Shown here: piece by piece, positions 5,386 through 10,323 of the stretch
Position numbering within the stretch: position 1 is the first letter of the stretch
Layout: each line of letters begins with the position of its first letter
Source: Cyanobium sp. M55B138
GTDB taxonomy: Bacteria > Cyanobacteriota > Cyanobacteriia > PCC-6307 > Cyanobiaceae
Length of the DNA: 10,323 nucleotides
Assembly: GCA_018400215.1 (NCBI GenBank)
Contig: JAGYNF010000040.1
Coordinates: 1 to 10,323 of the forward strand
Direction of reading: 5' to 3'
The notes under the pieces: generated by a model
What the model was told of the DNA's origin: nothing
What the model saw: only the letters and a program-made list of their open reading frames with translations
The model's database searches: none
Position numbers and translations under genes: made by a program

Positions 5386-6051
5386 ATGCTGCTCGCCCTG
5401 CCCCTGCTGCTGGCCGGCTACCTGTTCGGCTCGATCCCGGCCGGCTACCTGGCCGGCCGCTGGCTGAAGGGCATCGACATCCGCCAGGAGGGCTCCGGCT
5501 CCACCGGCGCCACCAACGTGCTGCGGGTGCTGGGCAAGGGGCCAGCCCTGGCCGTGTTTCTGGTGGACGTGCTCAAGGGCACGGCGGCGGTGCTGCTGGC
5601 CAAGGCGGTGCTGGAGCCCCTCGGAGTGCCCCTGGACGCTGGAGGCACCGCCACAAGCTGGGTGATGGATAGCTGGGTGGTAGCAGTGGGCCTGGCGGCC
5701 CTGGCCGGCCACATCTGGCCGGTGTGGCTGGGGTGGCGGGGGGGCAAGGCCGTGGCCACGGCGCTGGGCATGCTGCTGGGCCTCACCTGGCCGGTGGGGC
5801 TGGCCTGTTTTGGGGTGTTCCTCGCCACCCTCAGCCTCAGCCGCATCGTGTCGCTCTCCAGCGTGATCGCCGCCCTGGCCCTGCCCCTGCTGATGCTGGG
5901 CTGGTTCCACGACCAGGCCCTGGGGCTGCGCTGGCCCTACCTGGCCCTCACCCTGCTCACCAGCGGCCTGGTGATCTGGCGCCACCGCAGCAACCTCGCC
6001 CGGCTGCTGGCCGGCACCGAACCCCGGCTGGGCCAGAAGCGGGCGTCCTGA
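5386..6051 (+). CDS. plsY: Acyl-phosphate:glycerol-3-phosphate acyltransferase PlsY (221 aa)
   Basis: An inner-membrane enzyme that transfers an acyl group from acyl-phosphate (made by PlsX) to glycerol-3-phosphate, giving lysophosphatidic acid, the first committed step of membrane glycerolipid synthesis. All family motifs are visible: GSIPAGYL (15-22), the glycine-rich GSGSTGATN (36-44; Ser replaces the more usual Asn, as in other cyanobacteria), GHIWPVWLGWRGGKAVAT (108-125), and the C-terminal IWRHRSNLARLLAGTE (197-212). Hydrophobic helices between them fit the family's seven-helix layout and usual length. The ATG is fixed by the N-terminal helix and lies 78 bp after the DUF3086 stop codon, in the same frame, behind a pyrimidine-rich leader without a Shine-Dalgarno. 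It converges with proC. Confidence 0.96.
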   Translation: MLLALPLLLAGYLFGSIPAGYLAGRWLKGIDIRQEGSGSTGATNVLRVLGKGPALAVFLVDVLKGTAAVLLAKAVLEPLGVPLDAGGTATSWVMDSWVVAVGLAALAGHIWPVWLGWRGGKAVATALGMLLGLTWPVGLACFGVFLATLSLSRIVSLSSVIAALALPLLMLGWFHDQALGLRWPYLALTLLTSGLVIWRHRSNLARLLAGTEPRLGQKRAS

Positions 6052-6058
6052 GCGGGAA

Positions 6059-6883
6059 TCAGGCCAGCTCGCGGCTGCGCTCGGCCGCCGCCAGCACCGC
6101 CTCGATCAACGCCGAGCGCAGGCCCTGGCGCTCCAGCTGACGCAAGCCGGCCATGGTGGTGCCACCAGGGCTGCTCACCATGTCCTTGAGGGCGGCTGGG
6201 TGCAGCTCCTGCTCCTGCAGCAGCGCTGCGGTGCCGGCCAGGGTGCGGTGGGCCATCCGCTGGGCCAGGACCCGGGGCAAGCCGGCCGCCACCGCCCCAT
6301 CGGCCAGGGCCTCGGCCACCAGGGCCACAAAGGCGGGGCCCGAGGATGTGAGGGCCAGGAAGGCATCCAACTGCGCTTCCGGCAGCTCCACCACCTCCCC
6401 CACCTGGGCAAACAGGGAAATCACCCATTGGCGCTCGGCAGTCGTGACGCTGTCGAGGAAGGCCAGGCCGGTGAGCCCCTGCCGCACCAGCGCCGGCGTG
6501 TTGGGAACGGCGCGCACGCAGCGCCAGCCAGGCAACAGCCTCTGCAGACGCTCCAGGGTGACCCCGGCCAACACCGAGATCAGCAGCCCGGAACATCCCG
6601 GCGGCACGGCGGCCGCCACCGCATCGAGCTGCTGGGGCTTCACCGCCAGCAGCACCACCGGGGCCCGCCAGGCCAGCGCCGCGTCCGTGCCGACCGCCAG
6701 CTGATGGGCCGCCGCCAGCCGCTCTGCCGAGGCGGTGGTCGCCACCACGGCCCGAATTCCCTGGCGGGACACCTGTCCGGCCTCAATCAGGGGCCAGAGC
6801 AGGGCCTGGGCCATCCGGCCCAGGCCCACCACACCCAGTTCTGGGGTGGTCAATGGAGGGCCGCCCTGGGGCTCAGAGGCCAC
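6059..6883 (-). CDS. proC: Pyrroline-5-carboxylate reductase (274 aa)
   Basis: A cytosolic enzyme that reduces 1-pyrroline-5-carboxylate to L-proline with NAD(P)H, the last step of proline synthesis. The N-terminal Rossmann fold has [12 protein letters not shown] (17-28) and the conserved LLAVKPQQL (78-86); RAVPNTPAL (124-132) follows. The C-terminal dimer domain carries [20 protein letters not shown] (178-197) and the family signature [16 protein letters not shown] (232-247). Length is normal. The start shown is a GTG, 11 bp inside the sepF 3' end, with AGGA just upstream; an in-frame TTG at 6853 ([10 protein letters not shown]) is an alternative that would remove ten residues. It is the last gene of the der-ecfT-pipX-pipY-sepF-proC run and converges with plsY, with 7 bp between stop codons. 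Confidence 0.95.
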   Translation of the reverse strand: MASEPQGGPPLTTPELGVVGLGRMAQALLWPLIEAGQVSRQGIRAVVATTASAERLAAAHQLAVGTDAALAWRAPVVLLAVKPQQLDAVAAAVPPGCSGLLISVLAGVTLERLQRLLPGWRCVRAVPNTPALVRQGLTGLAFLDSVTTAERQWVISLFAQVGEVVELPEAQLDAFLALTSSGPAFVALVAEALADGAVAAGLPRVLAQRMAHRTLAGTAALLQEQELHPAALKDMVSSPGGTTMAGLRQLERQGLRSALIEAVLAAAERSRELA

Positions 6884-7427
6884 CGTCCTGGCGGCCCCAG
6901 GCGGGGCTGGGGGCCGCGGGCTGGTCGAGGCTCGGCTCCCGGTTGGCCACCGTGGGGGAGGCGGCCTCCTCGCCGCCGGCGGTGGTCACGGTGACACAGC
7001 TGGGGGCGAACAGGAAGATGCTCTCTCCCACGCGCTCCTGGTGACCATCAATGGCGAAGGTGCCACCGGCCACGAAATCCACGGCGCGCTGGGCCTGGTC
7101 GGGCTCCATCATCGTGAGGTTGAGGATCACGGTCTTGCGCTCGCGCAGGGCCTGAATCGCCCGGGGCATTTCATCGAAGCTGCGGGGCTCCATCACCGTG
7201 ACCTCCGCCGCCGCGGTGGAGATCCCCGGCATGCCGATCACATTGGTGCCGGCGAAGGGGTCGTCGCTGCTGAAATCGCTGCTCAGGGCCAAGGCGCTGG
7301 AGCGATTGGAGCTCGAAGAACCGGGCTCCTCGAGCTCGCCACCGTCGTAATCGAGCTCGTCGTCGTAGGCCCCATCCAGGAAGTCATCTCCGGAAACGAC
7401 GGCTCGCAGGCGGGAGAACAACGACAC
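6873..7427 (-). CDS. sepF: Cell division protein SepF (Cdv2-type, 184 aa)
   Basis: SepF binds FtsZ filaments and anchors them to the membrane at the division site; in cyanobacteria it is also called Cdv2. The N-terminal amphipathic helix [11 protein letters not shown] is the expected membrane anchor. It is followed by an acidic, Ser-rich linker (about 12-72) and the SepF core (about 74-148): [44 protein letters not shown], and [18 protein letters not shown] Pro/Ala-rich disordered tail (about 150-184) follows. The start is GTG; the anchor helix begins exactly there, so an upstream start is unlikely, and the next Met (66) would lose the anchor. It begins 24 bp after pipY and its 3' end overlaps the proC start. 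AGAGG lies about eight bases upstream. Confidence 0.96.
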   Translation of the reverse strand: MSLFSRLRAVVSGDDFLDGAYDDELDYDGGELEEPGSSSSNRSSALALSSDFSSDDPFAGTNVIGMPGISTAAAEVTVMEPRSFDEMPRAIQALRERKTVILNLTMMEPDQAQRAVDFVAGGTFAIDGHQERVGESIFLFAPSCVTVTTAGGEEAASPTVANREPSLDQPAAPSPAWGRQDGGL

Positions 7428-7451
7428 GGGGCGGGCCTCTGAAGAATGCTT

Positions 7452-8216
7452 TTAACCTGAATAGCGTCCCATGCCAGTGATTGCAAGCCGTTGGGGCGAG
7501 CGATTGTCTGGTTGGGCACCGAACAGGCCACTGCCAATCCGCACCCAGGTGCTGCCGGCGGCCAAGGCCTCACGCCAGTCGCCACTCATCCCCATCGAGA
7601 GCCCCTGCAGGCCCAGCTCCCGGGCCAGGGCCGCACAGTCGGCAAACAGGGCCTGGCGCTGGCCCTGATCGAGCCCCTGGGGGGCGATCGTCATCAACCC
7701 CAGGGGCCGCAGCGGTGCCAGGCCGGCCAGCTCCGGCCAGCAGGCCCGCAGGGCATCGGGCTCAAAACCGGTCTTGCCGGGGTCGGGCCGCAGTTTCACC
7801 TGGAAGAACACCGCCGGGCTGCGGCCGTCTTCCGCCGCGATTCGGGCCATGCGCCGGGCCAGGGCGAGGCTGTCCACCGAATGGACCGTGCCGAAATGGC
7901 CCAGCACCCCCCGCACCTTGTTGGCCTGCAGCCGGCCGATGAAGTGCCAGTCGAGCGGCTCCAGGTCGGCCAGCTCGGCCTGCTTGGCGACCGCCTCCTG
8001 CAGCCGGCTCTCGCCAAAACTGCGCTGCCCGGCCGCCACCGCAGCCCGCAGCCGGACGGCGGGCTGCCCCTTGCTCACCGCCAACAGCTGGGCCGTGGGC
8101 GGCAGAGCAGCCCGCAGAGCGACCAACCGCTGGGCCAGGTCGGCCGCGGCCGGGGCCTGCGGGGCTGGATCAGAGGAAGGTCTGGTCAAAGAGCTGGCGC
8201 CAGTAGGCGTGAACAT
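7452..8216 (-). CDS. pipY: YggS/PLPBP-family pyridoxal-phosphate-binding protein PipY (254 aa)
   Basis: A single-domain alanine-racemase-fold protein that binds PLP without known enzymatic activity and maintains vitamin B6 and amino/keto-acid balance; its cyanobacterial partner gene is pipX. The PLP lysine is in QLLAVSKGQPA (Lys49). Other family blocks are FGESRLQEA (68-76), WHFIGRLQANK (90-100), VHSVDSLALA (111-120), GLMTIAP (173-179), and LSMGMSGDW with GSTWVRIGSGLFG (206-233). The start is uncertain: ATG at 8216 overlaps pipX by 47 bp, while TTG at 8189 gives a shorter N-terminus closer to the family's usual length; an upstream ATG at 8270 would add improbable residues. The overlap with pipX implies coupled translation. 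Confidence 0.93.
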   Translation of the reverse strand: MFTPTGASSLTRPSSDPAPQAPAAADLAQRLVALRAALPPTAQLLAVSKGQPAVRLRAAVAAGQRSFGESRLQEAVAKQAELADLEPLDWHFIGRLQANKVRGVLGHFGTVHSVDSLALARRMARIAAEDGRSPAVFFQVKLRPDPGKTGFEPDALRACWPELAGLAPLRPLGLMTIAPQGLDQGQRQALFADCAALARELGLQGLSMGMSGDWREALAAGSTWVRIGSGLFGAQPDNRSPQRLAITGMGRYSG

Positions 8217-8436
8217 CCGGCCCCTCACGACGGGCCCGGGCCACATTCTGCTCGGCGTAGTGCCGGGCATCCATCAGCGGCACCACCTCAAAACTGGCCC
8301 CACGGGGCTGCAGGGTCACCACAAAAAAGATGCGCTGGGCATACAGGGTGGCGTAGAGATCCCGCCCTTCTGCCACCAGAGCAACCCGATACAGCATCCC
8401 AAAGGTGGGGTGGTTGAGGTAGCGCTCCTTGGTCAC
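8170..8436 (-). CDS. pipX: PipX, PII-interacting coactivator of NtcA (88 aa)
   Basis: PipX binds either the transcription factor NtcA (with 2-oxoglutarate, under nitrogen limitation), which it activates, or the signalling protein PII, which sequesters it. It has also been reported to interact with the GTPase EngA/Der, encoded two genes upstream here. The Tudor-like N-terminal domain is clear: YLNHPTFGMLY (6-16), ATLYAQRIFFVV (29-40) and FEVVPLMDARHY. The C-terminal helices end in LFDQTFL. Glu4, Tyr6 and Tyr32, positions known from Synechococcus elongatus mutants to affect PII or NtcA binding, are all conserved. The GTG start is fixed by this alignment. The ribosome binding site is weak. An inverted repeat lies between the ecfT stop region and this start. 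The C-terminus overlaps pipY. Confidence 0.96.
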   Translation of the reverse strand: MTKERYLNHPTFGMLYRVALVAEGRDLYATLYAQRIFFVVTLQPRGASFEVVPLMDARHYAEQNVARARREGPDVHAYWRQLFDQTFL

Positions 8437-8449
8437 TCAGCCGATTGCT

Positions 8450-8472
8450 CTGTGAGCTATTTAAGTTCACAG
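8450..8472. promoter_or_regulatory. Inverted repeat CTGTGA-N11-TCACAG between ecfT and pipX
   Basis: Six-bp perfect arms (8450-8455 and 8467-8472) extended by CT/AG around an A+T-rich centre (ATTTA). The ecfT stop codon lies in one arm, and the other ends 13 bases before the pipX start. In the ecfT-pipX mRNA it can form a hairpin with one A-C mismatch. The half-sites look like CRP half-sites (TGTGA/TCACA), but the 11-bp spacing is not the CRP spacing of 6. Confidence 0.5.
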
Positions 8473-9405
8473 CGTGCCAAAGGGGCTCCAGCGCAGGCCC
8501 AGCAGGCCCAGTAGCGCCAAAGCACAGACCAAGTTGAGCCAGCGGCGCCCGCGGCCCCAGTCGAGCGAGCGGCGGTGCAACTGGTCGGGCGGCAACCAGG
8601 TGCCCCCCCTGGCCAGCAGGGATTCCGCCCCCTGCTCAGCCCGCAGCAACAGGTTGGCCAGCAGCCGCTCCGCCACCCCCAGCACCAACCCCAGCGCAGC
8701 CCGCCAGCCAAGGCGGCGCAGATTCACGGCCCGGGTGGCCACCGCCCGCAGCAGGTTCTGCAGTTCCTCCTGCACCAGGGGCAGGAAGCGCAACGACAAC
8801 AGCAGGGTGAAGCCGAGCCGCTCCACGGGCCAGCCCAGGCGCACCAGGGGCGCCAGGCACCAGCTGATCGCCCACACCAGCTCCTCGGGGGGCGTGGTGA
8901 GCAGCAGCAGGTTGGCGCTGTGCACCAGGGTGAACAACAGGGTGGCGCCGTTGAGGCCCAGCTGGGCGGAGCGGCGGCTCACCACCAGGGGGCCCCAGCG
9001 CACCAGCTCCCAGGCCATCCCCAGCCGTTCCGGCGGGGGTTGCAGCGGCGAGTCCGGCGCCAGACGCACCTCGGCCGGCGGCCGCTGCAGCTGGGCCGGG
9101 GCCGCACCGCCGGCGGGCAGGAAGGCCGCCAGGCTGCCCACCAGCAGGCAAAGCCCCAGCAGCAGGGGCAGACTGCGGCGCCACAGGCGCCACGGCAAGC
9201 CACTGGCGGCGGTGATCAGCAGCAACAGCAGCACCAGGGCCACCCGCCAGAGCGGGCCGGCCAGGATCGGCGTCACCAGAAAGGCCACGGTCCAGGCCAG
9301 CTTCAGGCGCGGGTCGAGGCGCCGCAGCCAGCTCACCCGACCCTGACCAACGGCGGGCTCCTCGGCCACGAATTGGCCGATCGGCAGCTGGCGCAGGATG
9401 TCCAC
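8467..9405 (-). CDS. ecfT: ECF-transporter T component, CbiQ/EcfT family (312 aa)
   Basis: The membrane-scaffold subunit of an energy-coupling-factor ABC transporter, which couples EcfA ATPases to a vitamin- or metal-binding S component. The N-terminus has RLDPRLKLAW (29-38), typical just before helix 1. Hydrophobic helices cover about 36-98 and 150-215, and LLRAEQGAESLLARGG (253-268) holds the Ala-Arg-Gly coupling motif that contacts the ATPases. A Pro-rich segment between about 98 and 130 lies between helices. A final helix (about 288-306) ends the protein. The GTG start directly follows the der stop codon (TGAGTG), with no gap. No EcfA or S component is in the window, so the substrate is unknown. 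The gene stands between der and pipX, an order also known in other cyanobacteria. Confidence 0.88.
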   Translation of the reverse strand: MDILRQLPIGQFVAEEPAVGQGRVSWLRRLDPRLKLAWTVAFLVTPILAGPLWRVALVLLLLLITAASGLPWRLWRRSLPLLLGLCLLVGSLAAFLPAGGAAPAQLQRPPAEVRLAPDSPLQPPPERLGMAWELVRWGPLVVSRRSAQLGLNGATLLFTLVHSANLLLLTTPPEELVWAISWCLAPLVRLGWPVERLGFTLLLSLRFLPLVQEELQNLLRAVATRAVNLRRLGWRAALGLVLGVAERLLANLLLRAEQGAESLLARGGTWLPPDQLHRRSLDWGRGRRWLNLVCALALLGLLGLRWSPFGTL

Positions 9406-10323
9406 TCAGCGCTTGATGCGGGCCTGTTCCTTCTCCGCATCGCGCTGCTGCTTGCCGCGCCAGAACAACTTGATCGGCGTGCCCTCAAAGCCCAGGCCCT
9501 CGCGGATCTGGCGCTCCACATAGCGGCGATAGGTGTCGCCAAACAGCTTGGGGTCGTTGACAAACAGCGTGAAGCTGGGCGGCCGCACGGCCACCTGGGT
9601 GCCGTAGTAGAGGCGGCCCTGGCGGCCACCGCGGCTGGTGGGCGGTGAGCGCCAGCTGAGCGCCTCGGTGAGCACCTCGTTCACCACCGAGGTGGTGACG
9701 CGGCGGCGGTGCTGCTCCACCGCCAGCAGGGCCAGGGCAAACACGCTCTGCACCCGCTGACCGGTGAGGGCGGAGGTGAACAGCATCGGCGCCCAGTCGA
9801 GGAAATAGAGCTTGGCGCGCAGCTCCTTCTCCATCGCCGGCAGGGTGTGGGAATCCTTCTCGATCGCATCCCATTTGTTCACCACCACCACGCAGGCGCG
9901 GCCGTCTTCTTCGATGCGGCCGGCCAGGCGTTGGTCCTGCTCGGTCACGCCATCGAGGGCATCGATCACCAGCACGCACACATCACTGCGCTCAATCGCC
10001 TTAAAGCTGCGGTTGATGCCGAAAAACTCCGGCCCATAGTTCACCGAGCGCTTGCGGCGGATGCCGGCGGTGTCGATGATTTTCCAGGTGTGGTTCTCCC
10101 GCTCGATCGTGGTGTCGATCGTGTCGCGGGTGGTGCCGCGGATCGGGCTCACGATCGCCCGATTCTCACCGCAGATGGCATTGAGCAGGCTGGATTTGCC
10201 CACGTTGGGCCGGCCGATGATCGCCAGCTGGATCGGCTCCTCGCCGCTCTCCGCATCGGCGGGCGGCAGGAAGGTGATCACCTGGTCGAGCAGGTCGCCG
10301 GTGCCGGCGCCGTGGATGGCCGA
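9406..10323 (-). CDS. der: Ribosome-assembly GTPase Der/EngA, C-terminal two-thirds (partial, 5' end outside window)
   Basis: Der has two tandem GTPase domains and a KH-like domain and acts in maturation of the 50S ribosomal subunit. The 305 residues here begin at the end of the first G domain ([15 protein letters not shown]). The second G domain has the P-loop GRPNVGKS (37-44), the switch Thr segment IRGTTRD (61-67), DTAG (84-87) and NKWD (149-152). The KH-like domain follows and ends with [10 protein letters not shown] and a basic tail. An internal GTG at 10281 is not the start; the frame stays open to the window edge with family sequence. The stop codon abuts the ecfT start. Confidence 0.97.
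   Translation of the reverse strand, partial: SAIHGAGTGDLLDQVITFLPPADAESGEEPIQLAIIGRPNVGKSSLLNAICGENRAIVSPIRGTTRDTIDTTIERENHTWKIIDTAGIRRKRSVNYGPEFFGINRSFKAIERSDVCVLVIDALDGVTEQDQRLAGRIEEDGRACVVVVNKWDAIEKDSHTLPAMEKELRAKLYFLDWAPMLFTSALTGQRVQSVFALALLAVEQHRRRVTTSVVNEVLTEALSWRSPPTSRGGRQGRLYYGTQVAVRPPSFTLFVNDPKLFGDTYRRYVERQIREGLGFEGTPIKLFWRGKQQRDAEKEQARIKR

Noticed and set aside
8451..8471. CRP/SyCRP1 binding site (TGTGA...TCACA)
   Set aside because: The half-sites match, but the spacer is 11 bp; CRP-type sites need 6 bp, and the difference is about half a helical turn.

Overview
The window comes from a high-GC picocyanobacterium of the Synechococcus/Cyanobium type. It opens with the 3' end of psbA (photosystem II D1), carries a pipX-pipY pair (PipX is a cyanobacterial nitrogen regulator), has two proteins resembling cyanobacteria-restricted families (DUF3119 and DUF3086), and contains a HIP1 octamer (GCGATCGC). 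G+C-rich third positions throughout fit a freshwater or brackish Cyanobium-like genome better than a low-GC Prochlorococcus. The species assignment is inference.

Layout. 1-315: psbA C-terminus and a strong intrinsic terminator. 339-596 (-): a small conserved-looking hypothetical protein, convergent with psbA. 597-930: non-coding as far as I can see, with one strong stem-loop. 931-1454 (+): two small genes with clear Shine-Dalgarno sequences, an unknown 66-aa protein and a stand-alone Nif11-like protein. 1463-1533 (-): tRNA-Gly(UCC). 1534-1746: a regulatory gap with a 16-bp palindrome that contains an NtcA-type GTA-N8-TAC box.

1747-6051 (+): a tight run of five genes: a GPH/MFS_2 sugar-cation symporter, an MlaE/TGD1-type lipid-transport permease, a DUF3119 protein, a DUF3086 protein and plsY (acyl-phosphate:glycerol-3-phosphate acyltransferase). 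They overlap or nearly abut, and none has an obvious Shine-Dalgarno sequence. An envelope-lipid cluster that links lipid trafficking to phosphatidic acid synthesis is a reasonable inference for the last four.

10323-6059 (-): a six-gene run, der (engA, 5' part outside the window), ecfT, pipX, pipY, sepF and proC. It joins ribosome assembly, an ECF transporter membrane subunit, nitrogen signalling (PipX with PII and NtcA), PLP homeostasis, cell division and proline synthesis. Four of the five starts visible in the window are GTG. The two long runs converge at plsY/proC with 7 bp between stop codons.

I see no phage, IS, CRISPR, toxin-antitoxin or defence genes. The window is mostly core cyanobacterial genome. 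The interest lies in the gene linkages, the small proteins and a few intergenic palindromes.
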